A stretch of 64,000 nucleotides of DNA from an uncultured Eubacteriales bacterium. Its GTDB lineage: Bacteria > Bacillota > Clostridia > Lachnospirales > Lachnospiraceae. The DNA lies in contig OMWY01000005.1 in NCBI GenBank assembly GCA_900314885.1, positions 1-64,000 of the forward strand, in the 5' to 3' direction. The notes under the pieces are model-generated. The model worked only from the letters and a program-made list of their open reading frames with translations. It searched no databases and was not told the origin of the DNA. Shown piece by piece: positions 35,520-45,126 of the stretch (positions within the stretch are counted from its first letter, which is position 1; each line of letters opens with the position of its first letter). A program made the translations under genes and the position numbers.

Positions 35520-35548
35520 ACTATACAAAAAATTTGACCAAATGTCAA
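35520..35548 (-). promoter_or_regulatory. Promoter of the SRP RNA
   Basis: On the minus strand TTGACA (35548-35543) and TATAGT (35525-35520) have ideal 17-bp spacing, predicting a start near 35513. The -35 box overlaps the aroK ribosome binding site (AAGGAG, 35547-35552) on the other strand. Confidence 0.88.
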
Positions 35549-35564
35549 GGAGAAATTTAAAAAT

Positions 35565-36080
35565 ATGGACAAGACCAATATCACCCTCATCGGTATGCCG
35601 GGCTCCGGCAAGAGTACTGTCGGCGTAATCCTCGCGAAGGCGGCGGGATTTAACTTCATCGACGGCGACCTCCTAATCCAGGAGCGGGAGCACCGTCTAT
35701 TGCGTGAAATCATAGCTGACGAAGGAACTGACGGCTTTAAGAGAATAGAGGATGAGGTAAATGCTTCGATAGAGACGGAAAATTCAGTCATTTCACCCGG
35801 CGGAAGCATTGTTTACTGTGAAAACGCGATGGCTCATTTAAAAGAGATATCTACTGTTGTCTACCTCTATCTTGAATATGAAGCTCTTGCGAACAGGTTA
35901 GGAGATCTTACAAAGCGCGGCGTAGTGCTGAAGCCGGGTTTCACGTTACGGGATTTGTATAATGAAAGGTCACCATTGTATGAAAAATACGCAGATTTCA
36001 CCGTAGATGCTGACAAAGGAACTCCGCAGGCCGTAATGCGTGAAATTGTGCGAAAACTTAACATAGAAAACCGAGTATAA
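35565..36080 (+). CDS. aroK: Shikimate kinase
   Basis: The enzyme phosphorylates shikimate in aromatic amino acid synthesis. The 171-residue NMP-kinase-like protein has P-loop GMPGSGKST at 10-18, the shikimate-binding FIDGD near 31-35 (family D-x-D), the GG of SPGGSIV near 77-83, and the lid stretch around KRGVV. AAGGAG is 12 bp from the ATG, a long spacing, and lies over the divergent SRP RNA promoter; no separate plus-strand promoter was found, so how aroK is transcribed is unclear. Confidence 0.85.
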   Translation: MDKTNITLIGMPGSGKSTVGVILAKAAGFNFIDGDLLIQEREHRLLREIIADEGTDGFKRIEDEVNASIETENSVISPGGSIVYCENAMAHLKEISTVVYLYLEYEALANRLGDLTKRGVVLKPGFTLRDLYNERSPLYEKYADFTVDADKGTPQAVMREIVRKLNIENRV

Positions 36081-36105
36081 AATCTATAAAAAGAACATGT
36101 AAACA

Positions 36106-36135
36106 TTGACAATTGTGTCATATTTATGTTATACT
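36106..36135 (+). promoter_or_regulatory. Promoter of murA
   Basis: TTGACA at 36106-36111 and TATACT at 36130-36135 are 18 bp apart. The predicted leader is about 80 nt; no riboswitch was recognised in it. Confidence 0.75.
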
Positions 36136-36220
36136 TCTACGTGATTCTCTGCCTCTGATAAACTGCGCCTTTTTTAGGGCTTAAAGTTCAGGGGATAGTT
36201 AATGACAACAGGAGTTTCAT

Positions 36221-37522
36221 ATGAATAATGAGTATATTATAAAGGGAGGCAGACCATTAGTCGGAGAGGTTTCGATAAGCGGCGCTAAGAACGCCGCGCT
36301 AGGGATTATCGCGGCTTCCATCATGGCTGATGAACCTGTCACCATTGAGAACCTGCCTTGTGTCAGTGACGTGGAAGTGCTCGTATCTACGATAGAAGAG
36401 ATCGGCGCCAAGGTCAACTGGACAGACAGTCATACAGTAACCATTAACGGAAGCACCATTAAGAATTTCTGTGTTGAGAATGACTACATCAGGAAAATAC
36501 GCGCTTCCTACTATATATTAGGAGCGCTTTTGGGGAAAAACCACAGCGTTGAGGTTGCCTTCCCCGGCGGATGCAATATCGGAAGCCGCCCTATAGACCA
36601 GCATATTAAGGGCTTCGAAGCGCTCGGAGCTAAGGTCTCCATAGCTCACGGCATGATTCAGGCGAACGCGGAGGACCTCGTCGGTAACCACATTTACTTC
36701 GATGTGTCAAGCGTAGGCGCTACTATAAATGTCATGCTTGCGGCAGTGCTCGCTAAGGGCAAGACCATAATGGAAAATGTTGCGAAGGAGCCCCATGTCG
36801 TTGATGTCGCTAACTTCCTTAACAGTATGGGAGCGAATATCAAGGGAGCCGGTACCGATGTCATCCGTATAAATGGCGTCGAGAGGCTCCACGGGACGGA
36901 TTATTCCATCATCCCGGATATGATAGAGGCGGGGACATATATGATCGCGGCGGCCGCTACTAAGGGCGACATCCTTATTAAGAATGTAATTCCTAAGCAC
37001 CTTGAGGCTGTGAGCGCTAAGCTTGCTGAGATAGGCTGTGACATCCAGGAGTTTGACGACAGTGTGAGAGTCATAGCTAAGGCTAGACTCAGCCACACCC
37101 ATGTGAAGACTCTCCCGTATCCTGGCTTTCCGACCGATATGCAGCCCCAGATCACGACCCTTCTTGCCCTTTCAGAGGGTACAAGCGTTGTGACTGAGAG
37201 TGTTTTCGAGAACCGCTTTAAGTTCGTCGATGAGCTCGCGAGAATGGGCGCTACGATTAAGATTGAAGGAAATACCGCCATTATCGACGGTGTAAATAAA
37301 TTTTCAGGGGCATCCATGCTTGCGCCTGATCTTCGCGCAGGTGCAGCCCTTGTTATCGCGGGCCTTGCGGCAGAAGGTGTATCGGAGGTCGGAAGCATAG
37401 AGTTCATCGAGCGCGGCTATGAGACCTTCGACGAGAAGCTTCGCTCTCTCGGTGGTGAGATCAAGAAGATACCTGCCGACGATGAGGATGAGATGAGAAG
37501 ATTCCTCTTAAAGGCTGTGTGA
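36221..37522 (+). CDS. murA: UDP-N-acetylglucosamine 1-carboxyvinyltransferase
   Basis: MurA transfers enolpyruvate from PEP to UDP-GlcNAc, the first committed step of peptidoglycan synthesis and the fosfomycin target. The 433-residue protein has SGAKNAAL at 20-27, the active-site loop AFPGGCNIGSRPID with the PEP-binding C118, and PGFPTDMQPQ near the second domain. The active cysteine is intact, so fosfomycin sensitivity at the target is expected. It starts 11 bp after GGAG-like bases (CAGGAG, 36210-36215... ATG 36221 spacing 5). Confidence 0.94.
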   Translation: MNNEYIIKGGRPLVGEVSISGAKNAALGIIAASIMADEPVTIENLPCVSDVEVLVSTIEEIGAKVNWTDSHTVTINGSTIKNFCVENDYIRKIRASYYILGALLGKNHSVEVAFPGGCNIGSRPIDQHIKGFEALGAKVSIAHGMIQANAEDLVGNHIYFDVSSVGATINVMLAAVLAKGKTIMENVAKEPHVVDVANFLNSMGANIKGAGTDVIRINGVERLHGTDYSIIPDMIEAGTYMIAAAATKGDILIKNVIPKHLEAVSAKLAEIGCDIQEFDDSVRVIAKARLSHTHVKTLPYPGFPTDMQPQITTLLALSEGTSVVTESVFENRFKFVDELARMGATIKIEGNTAIIDGVNKFSGASMLAPDLRAGAALVIAGLAAEGVSEVGSIEFIERGYETFDEKLRSLGGEIKKIPADDEDEMRRFLLKAV

Positions 37523-37574
37523 ACTACTGCTTTCAGTCAGGAATATATTTGTTAAATAAGAGAAAGAAGATAAA

Positions 37575-39014
37575 ATGGCTAAGGATAAGAAATTAGTTGA
37601 GCAGATCACTTCCATGGAGGACGATTTCGCTCAATGGTATACAGACGTAGTAAAGAAGGCGGAGCTCTGCGATTATGCGGGCGTTAAGGGCTTTATGGCT
37701 ATAAAGCCATACGGCTACGCTATCTGGGAGAATATTAAGAACGAGCTTGACAGACGTTTTAAGGAGACAGGCGTTCAGAACGTATATATGCCCCTCCTCA
37801 TCCCTGAGAGTCTCCTCGATAAGGAGAAGGAGCACGTAGAAGGCTTCGCTCCTGAGGTAGCCTGGGTTACCATGGGTGGAAATGAGAAGCTTCCTGAGCG
37901 TCTCTGCGTACGTCCTACCTCCGAGACCGTTTTTTGCGATTTCTATAAAAATGATGTGACTAGCTACAGAGACCTTCCGAGGGTCTATAACCAGTGGTGC
38001 TCTGTAGTCCGCTGGGAGAAGGAGACGAGGCCATTTCTTCGTACCCGTGAGTTCCTATGGCAGGAAGGCCACACTATCCACGCTACGGCTGAGGAAGCGA
38101 AGGAGCGTACAGAGCAGATGCTTAATGTCTACGCTGATTTCTGTGAGCAGATTCTCGCTATCCCTGTTGTAAGAGGTCAGAAGACAGAGAAGGAAAAGTT
38201 TGCCGGAGCTGTCGCTACCTATACTATCGAAGCCCTCATGCATGATGGCAAGGCCCTCCAGTCGGGTACCAGCCACAATTTCGGTGATGGCTTCGCCAAG
38301 GCCTATGGCGTTCAGTTCACGGATAAGGATAATAAATTAAAATATGTTCACCAGACGAGCTGGGGATTCACGACGAGAATCATCGGCGCCGTTATCATGG
38401 TTCACGGCGATGATTCAGGTCTTGTGCTTCCGCCTCGTATCGCCCCTATCCAGGCCGATATCATCCCTATTCAGCAGAATAAGGAGGGTGTGCTTGATAA
38501 GGCAAATGAAATCTTTGATACCCTTAAGAAGGCAGGCGTTTCCGTTAAGGTTGATGATACAGACAAGACTCCGGGCTATAAGTTCGCTGAGCAGGAGATG
38601 CGCGGAATCCCTGTCCGTATAGAGATAGGACCTAAGGATATAGCGAATAACCAGTGCGTTGTCTGCCGCCGTGATACCCGCGAGAAGTACACTGTTGCTC
38701 TTGATGAGATTGCGACAAGGATTCCTGAAATCTTAGAGGAGATTCAGAAGGATATGTACGACCGTGCCCTCGCTCATAGGGAGAGCCATACCTACACAGC
38801 GACAAATTATGAGGAATTCGTTAAGACCATTAACGAGAAGCCGGGTTTTATCAAGGCTATGTGGTGCGGCGACAGGGCTTGCGAGGATAAGATAAAAGAG
38901 GACACAGGCGCTACCGCAAGATGCATGCCATTTGCGCAGGAAAATCTGTCAGATGTATGCGTATGCTGCGGCAAGCCTGCGAAGAAGATGGTTTATTGGG
39001 GAAGAGCTTACTGA
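37575..39014 (+). CDS. proS: Prolyl-tRNA synthetase, archaeal/eukaryal type
   Basis: The 479-residue enzyme charges tRNA-Pro. It lacks the editing domain inserted in the common bacterial type and ends with the C-terminal zinc-binding-like segment (CGDRACEDK and [10 protein letters not shown]) and the terminal tyrosine GRAY of the archaeal type. Class II motifs are visible: [14 protein letters not shown] (motif 2 region), [20 protein letters not shown] and the motif 3 region near [19 protein letters not shown]. It shares TGATG with cca. Confidence 0.95.
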   Translation: MAKDKKLVEQITSMEDDFAQWYTDVVKKAELCDYAGVKGFMAIKPYGYAIWENIKNELDRRFKETGVQNVYMPLLIPESLLDKEKEHVEGFAPEVAWVTMGGNEKLPERLCVRPTSETVFCDFYKNDVTSYRDLPRVYNQWCSVVRWEKETRPFLRTREFLWQEGHTIHATAEEAKERTEQMLNVYADFCEQILAIPVVRGQKTEKEKFAGAVATYTIEALMHDGKALQSGTSHNFGDGFAKAYGVQFTDKDNKLKYVHQTSWGFTTRIIGAVIMVHGDDSGLVLPPRIAPIQADIIPIQQNKEGVLDKANEIFDTLKKAGVSVKVDDTDKTPGYKFAEQEMRGIPVRIEIGPKDIANNQCVVCRRDTREKYTVALDEIATRIPEILEEIQKDMYDRALAHRESHTYTATNYEEFVKTINEKPGFIKAMWCGDRACEDKIKEDTGATARCMPFAQENLSDVCVCCGKPAKKMVYWGRAY

Positions 39015-40279
39015 TGAGAATTAAAATGCCTTCTGACGCGGCAGCAATAATAAGAGAGCTTCAAAAAGCAGGTTTTGAGGCTTATATTGTGGGCGGCTGC
39101 GTCAGAGACTCCTTACTTAAGAAGAAACCAAGTGACTGGGACATAACCACATCCGCTACTCCGGAGCAGGTTAAGTCCCTGTTTTCAGTTACGATTGATA
39201 CCGGGATCAAGCACGGCACTGTTACCGTGCTTAAAAATCATGTCGGATATGAGGTTACTACCTTCAGGGTGGACGGAACCTACAGCGACGGAAGACATCC
39301 CGACAAGGTGGAATTTACCCCTTCCCTCATCGAGGACTTAAAGCGTCGCGATTTCACCATAAATGCCATGGCCTATAATGATAAGGTCGGACTTGTCGAT
39401 AAATTCGGCGGTGAGAGGGATCTCCATAAGGGAATTATCCGCTGTGTCGGTGACCCTATGGAGCGCTTCAGCGAGGATGCTCTCAGGATGATGAGGGCGG
39501 TACGCTTTTCGGCGCAGCTTGGCTTTTTTGTCGATGAAGATACATATACGGCAATCAGAAAATTGTGCGCTAATATAAAAAAGGTGTCTGCGGAAAGAAT
39601 AGCGAAGGAATTTACAAAGCTTGTTAATTCTGCTCATCCGGAATTAATGCAGATAATGTACAATATGGAACTGACAAATTATATTATTCCGGAGATTAAT
39701 CCGCTTTTTGCGGGCGATGCAAATCATTGGCACAGAATTCTGGCTGTGATGTCATCAATAGAAGATAAAGACGAAAAAAGGAAGTTTGACAAGCGGGCCG
39801 CATTTCTTTTTTATGATTTTGGAGGACAAACGGCAAGTCGGGTTTTAAAGAGACTTAAATACGATAATGATACAATAAATTATGTCTCAAGGCTGACTGA
39901 TTTACTGAAACGTCCATTTGAGAGTTCAGAGACCGAAATGAGAAGGACGATGAATATCGCCGGGGATTTAATGCCTGTCTTAGATACAATCAGATTAAAT
40001 CTGGTGCTTATTAATGAGGGTGAGCTCGAGGTTAAAGACATTGCAGATTGTCAGTTAATGTACAAAAAAATAGTGAAGCGTGGTGACGCGGTTTCCATTT
40101 CTCAGTTAAAAATTAACGGTGATGATTTAATGGAACTTGGAATTCCTAAGGGGAAAATGATAGGAGACACATTAAAATATTTGCTTGACGAAGTTATCGC
40201 TCACCCTTATTTAAATAATAAGCAGCAGCTATCTAAATTAGCCTTAAAATACAAAGAGGAAGTCAATGAAAAGTTATAA
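39014..40279 (+). CDS. cca: CCA tRNA nucleotidyltransferase
   Basis: The enzyme adds or repairs the CCA end of tRNAs. The 421-residue class II protein has the nucleotidyltransferase signature YIVGGCVRDSLL near 24-35 and the DWDITTSATPEQ acidic pair, then KRRDFTINAMAYN and EDALRMMRAVRFSAQLGF. The start at ATG 39014 overlaps the proS stop; a longer frame to 38921 lies inside proS. Position directly behind a tRNA synthetase fits joint expression of tRNA functions. Confidence 0.93.
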   Translation: MRIKMPSDAAAIIRELQKAGFEAYIVGGCVRDSLLKKKPSDWDITTSATPEQVKSLFSVTIDTGIKHGTVTVLKNHVGYEVTTFRVDGTYSDGRHPDKVEFTPSLIEDLKRRDFTINAMAYNDKVGLVDKFGGERDLHKGIIRCVGDPMERFSEDALRMMRAVRFSAQLGFFVDEDTYTAIRKLCANIKKVSAERIAKEFTKLVNSAHPELMQIMYNMELTNYIIPEINPLFAGDANHWHRILAVMSSIEDKDEKRKFDKRAAFLFYDFGGQTASRVLKRLKYDNDTINYVSRLTDLLKRPFESSETEMRRTMNIAGDLMPVLDTIRLNLVLINEGELEVKDIADCQLMYKKIVKRGDAVSISQLKINGDDLMELGIPKGKMIGDTLKYLLDEVIAHPYLNNKQQLSKLALKYKEEVNEKL

Positions 40280-41870
40280 AATTATTCCGATATTATTGGT
40301 TATTATTTTAGGCCTCGTCGGAGCTATTACCGCTATCAGGGCGGCAACGGGAAATACCGGAAGGACCATAATTTACGGCGAGGGAATCGCAAGCGGGAGC
40401 GCGGTAAGCGGCGGCGCTATTAGCGGATCTTCAGTTAATTTAGCTGAGAACGCTGTCACTGTTAAGGGAGTCATCCGTTCCATTGATACCGAGCATAGGC
40501 AGGTAGGTATTTATATTACGGATGAAATGGCCGAGAAGACATTTCAGTATGATACTATTACAACAGTTACGACATTGCATGGTCAGCCTACCGTTATGGA
40601 AAGTCTCCCGATGGGCGACGTGGTTACGGCAACAGTGATGTCAGATACCGATTCACTTCTTTTATCTGTGACCGAGGACGCCGATGCCTGGGATTATAAA
40701 AATGTCAGGAATTTAGATGTCGATAAGGAACAGTCCATAATAACCATCGGCAGCAGAAAATATAAATATGACAGCGGAATTTCCATTTTATCCGGAACAA
40801 AGCAGATAGAATTTTCCGATATTGATTTTACCCATGATATTTTGGATGTAAAGGGTATCGATGAAAATGTACTATCCATAAATGTTACGACCGGCCACGG
40901 AGTTCTTGATTTTAAAAATTATGACGATTTTCTTGGTGGGGATATTTCTGTAGGCTATGATGTATTTGATACAATAGCTGATGATATGAAATATACGTTG
41001 CGTGAGGGTATTTATAAGGTAAAAATGACTAACGGCGGCCTGTCGGTAAATAAGGTTGTTAAAATAGAGCGGGACAGGACGACTACTCTTGACCTTTCGA
41101 AATATAAATCCGATATGGAGAAGAAGAGCAGGATCAGATTTAATATCGCGCCATATACCGCGACCTTATATATTGACGGAAGTGAGAATGATTTCACCTA
41201 CCCTCTTACTCTTGAATACGGTGAGTATATTATTAAGGTTACCTGCGACGGATACGAGGATTATGAGACTATTTTACAGGTAAAGAAGCCTAAACAGGAA
41301 ATAAATATAAGTCTCGCCTCGACCGAGGAAGCGGCGACGGGTACATCGATAAGTGACAGTAGTTCCGGGACGTCAGATTCATCTGATTCAACTACAGGCG
41401 AGAGCGCAGGCGATACGTTGGGAACCGGGGAAAATAATTATACCTTAAATAACGGAAATACAGGTACTACGACAGAAAATAAGAGTACAGATAATTCCGG
41501 AAATTCCAATGATTCAGAGAGTACTGAAAATACAGGTGATACCGGCACAAATACAAGCAAGGCAAATACCGGCACGGGAACCACGGACGCTTCGGACGGT
41601 ACCTCGAAGACTGCCGTATCGGACAGCGAGGCGGCGACAATCCCTGTCCGTACAGATGAGAACAGCAAGATAAGCTTCAGAAATCCGGAAGGAGCGACAG
41701 TGTATTTTGATGGAACTGAAGTAGGTACGGTTCCTTGCGAGACCACGAAGGTCACCGGAGAGCACGTGATTATGCTCTCGAAGGAAGGTTACACCAGTCA
41801 GAACTACACCGTTGACATCGAAGATGACGGCCAGGACACCATCTTCAGCTTCCCCGAGCTAACCAAGTAG
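40266..41870 (+). CDS. Membrane-anchored PEGA-domain surface protein
   Basis: The 534-residue protein has an N-terminal membrane segment at about 6-24, a beta-rich extracellular region, a PEGA-type domain near 294-348 (ATLYIDGSENDFTYPLTLEY), a Ser/Thr/Gly/Asn-rich linker near 357-468, and a second PEGA near 469-532 (ATVYFDGTEVGTVPCETTKV). PEGA domains occur in surface proteins and are thought to bind other envelope parts. No enzymatic motif is seen. The start overlaps cca by 14 bp. The low-complexity linker is likely glycosylated or spans the wall; that is inference. Confidence 0.8.
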   Translation: MKSYKIIPILLVIILGLVGAITAIRAATGNTGRTIIYGEGIASGSAVSGGAISGSSVNLAENAVTVKGVIRSIDTEHRQVGIYITDEMAEKTFQYDTITTVTTLHGQPTVMESLPMGDVVTATVMSDTDSLLLSVTEDADAWDYKNVRNLDVDKEQSIITIGSRKYKYDSGISILSGTKQIEFSDIDFTHDILDVKGIDENVLSINVTTGHGVLDFKNYDDFLGGDISVGYDVFDTIADDMKYTLREGIYKVKMTNGGLSVNKVVKIERDRTTTLDLSKYKSDMEKKSRIRFNIAPYTATLYIDGSENDFTYPLTLEYGEYIIKVTCDGYEDYETILQVKKPKQEINISLASTEEAATGTSISDSSSGTSDSSDSTTGESAGDTLGTGENNYTLNNGNTGTTTENKSTDNSGNSNDSESTENTGDTGTNTSKANTGTGTTDASDGTSKTAVSDSEAATIPVRTDENSKISFRNPEGATVYFDGTEVGTVPCETTKVTGEHVIMLSKEGYTSQNYTVDIEDDGQDTIFSFPELTK

Positions 41871-41880
41871 GAATAGAGAC

Positions 41881-41940
41881 AGTGCCTATTGTCGTAGAGA
41901 GGGACCCGCGGCGAAGCCGTGGGAGAGTCGGCTACGACTA
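41881..41940 (+). repeat. GTCGTAGAGAGGG-family palindromic repeat, copy 1
   Basis: GTCGTAGAGAGGG at 41891-41903 and GGCTACGACTA at 41930-41940 flank a hairpin CCCGCGGC-gaa-GCCGTGGG. The left edge AGTGCCTATT begins like the other repeat family. The same unit, inverted, is at 61715-61771. Confidence 0.82.
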
Positions 41941-41964
41941 AAGGCCCCGTAAATTAGGAGAGAT

Positions 41965-43218
41965 ATGATAGACACTAAGGAAATTAAAGAACGCTACATC
42001 CTCGTCGGCGTGGAGACGGGCGACTCCACCATGGAGGCAAGCCTCGCGGAGCTCGCCGACCTTCTTGCGACCGCTGACGGCGAAGTCGTCGGCACAATCA
42101 TCCAGCGCCTCGAGAGTCCCGACAGCGCAACCTATATCGGAAGCGGCAAGGTCGAAGAAGTAAAGCGTCTCGTAGAAGAGACCGGCGCTACAGGAATTAT
42201 TACTGATGATGAATTAAGCCCTGCCCAGATGAAGAACCTCGAGGATGCGCTCGGATGCAAGGTAATCGACAGGACTACCCTTATTCTTGACATTTTCGCA
42301 AAGCACGCCGTAACGAACGAAGGTAAAATCCAGGTCCTTATGGCCCAGTTAAAATACCGCCAGAAACGCCTCATGGGACTCGGCACTGACCTCTCCCGTC
42401 TCGGCGGCGGAATCGGCACGAGAGGCCCCGGCGAGAGCAAGCTTGAGAGCGACAGAAGGGCCATTCGCGATAGGATTTCCCGCCTTAATTCCGAATTAAA
42501 GGAAATAGAAAATAACCGAAATACAGCGAGAAAAAAGAGAAGTAAAAACTCGGTTCCCGTAGCCGCTATAGTCGGCTATACAAACGCCGGTAAATCGACA
42601 TTATTAAATTCACTTACCGGAGCGGGAATTTACGCCGAGAATAAACTCTTTGCGACTCTCGACCCAACCACTAGAAGCGCAGAGCTTCCGAACGGCGAGG
42701 AAATATTATTTACGGATACGGTAGGCTTTATAAATAAGCTTCCCCATAACCTCGTCGAAGCATTTAAAAGTACCCTCCTTGAAGCCGAATACGCGGATAT
42801 TATTATTCACGTCGTTGACTCATCGAGCCCACACGCCGATGAGCAGATGAAGGTTGTTTATTCGACTCTGAATGAATTGGGAATTAAAGGAAAGCCGATA
42901 ATTACCCTCTTAAATAAATGTGATAAGCCAGAATCGAATAATAATATTATTCGCGACCCTTATGCGGATGCCGTATTTAAAATAAGCGCCAAGGAAGCTA
43001 CCGGCTTCGAACCATTTTTAAATAAAATAACAGACATCCTCCGTGAACGGATGGAATTAGTCGAAATTATCCTGCCATATTCCATGGCAAGCTACGAGGC
43101 AAGAGTAAGAGACGAAGGCGAGCTAATTTCTGAAGAGTACCTGGAGAATGGAATAAAAATAAAAGCTTATCTCCCGAAGGCTCTTGCCGGTAAAATAAAA
43201 AAAGATATTGGCTTATAA
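41965..43218 (+). CDS. hflX: GTPase HflX
   Basis: HflX splits stalled or hibernating ribosomes under stress. The 417-residue protein has the N-terminal HflX domain (DSATYIGSGKVEEVK, then RLGGGIGTRGPGESKLE) and a GTPase domain with G1 GYTNAGKST at 204-212, G3 DTVGFI and G4 NKCD. GGAG at 41957-41960 precedes ATG 41965. The stop and the next start overlap (TAATG), coupling it to a RelA/SpoT-like gene, which also points to stress physiology. Confidence 0.95.
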   Translation: MIDTKEIKERYILVGVETGDSTMEASLAELADLLATADGEVVGTIIQRLESPDSATYIGSGKVEEVKRLVEETGATGIITDDELSPAQMKNLEDALGCKVIDRTTLILDIFAKHAVTNEGKIQVLMAQLKYRQKRLMGLGTDLSRLGGGIGTRGPGESKLESDRRAIRDRISRLNSELKEIENNRNTARKKRSKNSVPVAAIVGYTNAGKSTLLNSLTGAGIYAENKLFATLDPTTRSAELPNGEEILFTDTVGFINKLPHNLVEAFKSTLLEAEYADIIIHVVDSSSPHADEQMKVVYSTLNELGIKGKPIITLLNKCDKPESNNNIIRDPYADAVFKISAKEATGFEPFLNKITDILRERMELVEIILPYSMASYEARVRDEGELISEEYLENGIKIKAYLPKALAGKIKKDIGL

Positions 43219-44213
43219 TGCGTATGATTAAATTAAATGATTATTTATATAATGGCGATACCATATTGAAGATAATAAAAAAATATTCGGATGACCTAAG
43301 ACGTAGTGCCTGCGAATCCGGAAATGAAATTGATATGGCCCATTGTAATTTTCTTCTTGAAATAGAGGAGCTTCTTACCCATAACGAATTTCTCACGAGC
43401 GAGTCTCAGAGAATAAGAGATTTTTATATGTATATGGCAGGAATTTATCCTTTTCTGGCTTTTACATTTAAGGGTAGAATTAAATCCCTTATTCGCGCCG
43501 AGGAGAAATTCAATGGATATATAGTTGAGTTTGTTTCCGATTATTACAGAAAAAATCATGCGTATCCCGCAGTGTCGGAATTAAAACAGGCCGTTTCTAT
43601 GTTCAGGGATCTGATAGCATACAGAATTGTTATTTCTATGCCGAAATGTCATCTGAGAGAAGGCGACAGGCAGGAAGAGGTTGAGGAAAAATATTTATAT
43701 GAGATAGCGAATGTTCTTCCGAAATTTCTTGAAGAAAGAGGATTTACGGCTAAATTATCCGGCGCGAAAACAACATCAGTTTCACCGCTTTTAAGTGATG
43801 AGGTAAAGCCTTATTACAGAGATTATGTTGAAAATCCGAAGGGATCGGGTTACAGGTCACTGCATATAACCTTTTTCGATAATTTGGCCAGATGCTATGC
43901 TGAGCTTCAGCTCCGCACGAAAGAAATGGATGATTATGCCGAGATAGGAGACGGCAACCATACTGTATATGAAAGAAGGCAGGAAGAGGAACGGACGAGG
44001 CGTGATGAAATTCCTGAGGGCGAATGTGTTTATTTTGACGATGCCTATGCCCGTGTACATGATTTGCAGGAGCTGGACCTTTCTAAGGTTGATGTAAATA
44101 TGTTCACGGCGGCTAACAATCATCTGATGAACGATGGCTGTGGCCTAGCCCGCGGCCGGCTCATACTTCCGTTTGAGCATTTATCAAGATTTCAGAAGGA
44201 AGGCGGAGAATGA
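43218..44213 (+). CDS. RelA/SpoT-domain protein, putative small alarmone synthetase-like
   Basis: The 331-residue protein keeps the core order of the RelA_SpoT nucleotidyltransferase domain: FTFKGRIKSLIRAEEKF (R-x-K-S), DLIAYRIVIS (metal-binding Asp), GSGYRSLHITFFD (the nucleotide-stacking Tyr) and ELQLRTKEMDDYAE at 229-242 (catalytic-type Glu and Gln). About 90 residues precede the domain and about 80 follow, with no HD hydrolase, TGS or ACT domain. It may make (p)ppGpp-like nucleotides or act on another acceptor, as some RelA-fold toxins do. It is coupled to hflX through TAATG. Confidence 0.75.
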   Translation: MRMIKLNDYLYNGDTILKIIKKYSDDLRRSACESGNEIDMAHCNFLLEIEELLTHNEFLTSESQRIRDFYMYMAGIYPFLAFTFKGRIKSLIRAEEKFNGYIVEFVSDYYRKNHAYPAVSELKQAVSMFRDLIAYRIVISMPKCHLREGDRQEEVEEKYLYEIANVLPKFLEERGFTAKLSGAKTTSVSPLLSDEVKPYYRDYVENPKGSGYRSLHITFFDNLARCYAELQLRTKEMDDYAEIGDGNHTVYERRQEEERTRRDEIPEGECVYFDDAYARVHDLQELDLSKVDVNMFTAANNHLMNDGCGLARGRLILPFEHLSRFQKEGGE

Positions 44214-44238
44214 TATTATTCATTCTCCGCCTTTTTTA
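44201..44238 (+). terminator. Terminator overlapping the stop of the RelA/SpoT-like gene
   Basis: A perfect 13-bp stem pairs 44201-44213 with 44220-44232 around a 6-nt loop and is followed by TTTTTATA. The left arm contains the last codons and the TGA stop. Confidence 0.95.
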
Positions 44239-44293
44239 TATTAAGCGCAAAATGTCGATTATCCCTAGTGTTTTCAAGACTTTACGTACAAAG

Positions 44294-44322
44294 TTGACAA
44301 ATAATTCTTTGTATGCTATAAT
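44294..44322 (+). promoter_or_regulatory. Consensus promoter of the SleB-type hydrolase gene
   Basis: TTGACA at 44294-44299 and TATAAT at 44317-44322, both perfect, have 17-bp spacing. An imperfect inverted repeat (TTGTTGC and GTAACAA, between 44328 and 44360) lies just downstream and could be an operator. Confidence 0.9.
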
Positions 44323-44409
44323 ACCATCTTGTTGCTGTTAACAAATGCGTAACAACAATGTAAAAAAAGTTTAACATACGCAAAATTTGTGTAAACTATA
44401 GGAGATTAT

Positions 44410-45126
44410 ATGCGACAGATTAATAAGCTTGCAATGTTTGTCGTTGCGATGTCACTTCTCATTGTAACGATACTGAGTACGGTCCCCGCTTTTGCGGGAA
44501 ATAATGATGGGGCGGTTATCAGCGAGAACGATAATACAGGGGATATGTATGCAGATAATGAGGCACAGAGTGGGGACTCTCTGCCTGTTCCTGAGAAGCT
44601 TCTGATTGCGCTTGATACTCATGAGCTTAACAGGAATATGACGGCAGTGCTTGCGGAGAATAAGAAGGCTGCGAAGAAAAAGGCGATTGCTGCCGCTAAA
44701 AGAAGGAATACCGTTAAGGTCCCTGGATACGGTATAACCATTACAAAAACAGAATACGAATATTTGGTACGCATAGTCCAGGCGGAAGCGGGATATATGG
44801 ACGAGTCGAGCCGCAGATATGTGGCTTCTGTAATTCTCAACAGAAGGGAGTCTTCTGACTTTCCTGATGATATAGTTTCAATTGTTACTCAGAATAAAAA
44901 TGGCACCTACCAGTTTTCGCCGGTTGCGCCGGGCGGCACCTTTTGGACGATGGAGGTGACGGAGGATACGCGCAAGTCAGTGAATTTTGTAATAAAATAC
45001 GGTGATATAGCGTATGGAGCTCTGTATTTTCTTGATAAGAGGGCAGCTAATTATAAAAATGTAGTATGGTTCGATACAAACCTGACCCACCTCTTTGCCT
45101 GGGGTGGCCACGATTATTACAGATAG
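44410..45126 (+). CDS. Secreted SleB-type cell-wall hydrolase
   Basis: The 238-residue protein has a signal peptide (cleavage after AFA, residue 29), a linker rich in Lys/Ala near 84-98, and a Hydrolase_2 (SleB/CwlJ) domain from about 115: YLVRIVQAEAGYMDESS with catalytic-type E126, VASVILNRRES, and a C-terminal HLFAWGGHDYYR. Relatives are spore-cortex lytic transglycosylases, but clostridial paralogues also act on vegetative wall. A consensus promoter suggests strong vegetative expression. The stop codon overlaps a GTGCCTGG element. Confidence 0.88.
   Translation: MRQINKLAMFVVAMSLLIVTILSTVPAFAGNNDGAVISENDNTGDMYADNEAQSGDSLPVPEKLLIALDTHELNRNMTAVLAENKKAAKKKAIAAAKRRNTVKVPGYGITITKTEYEYLVRIVQAEAGYMDESSRRYVASVILNRRESSDFPDDIVSIVTQNKNGTYQFSPVAPGGTFWTMEVTEDTRKSVNFVIKYGDIAYGALYFLDKRAANYKNVVWFDTNLTHLFAWGGHDYYR

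Noticed and set aside
38344..38622. Alternative frame inside proS
   Set aside because: Out-of-frame reading of a conserved synthetase; no start signal or family.
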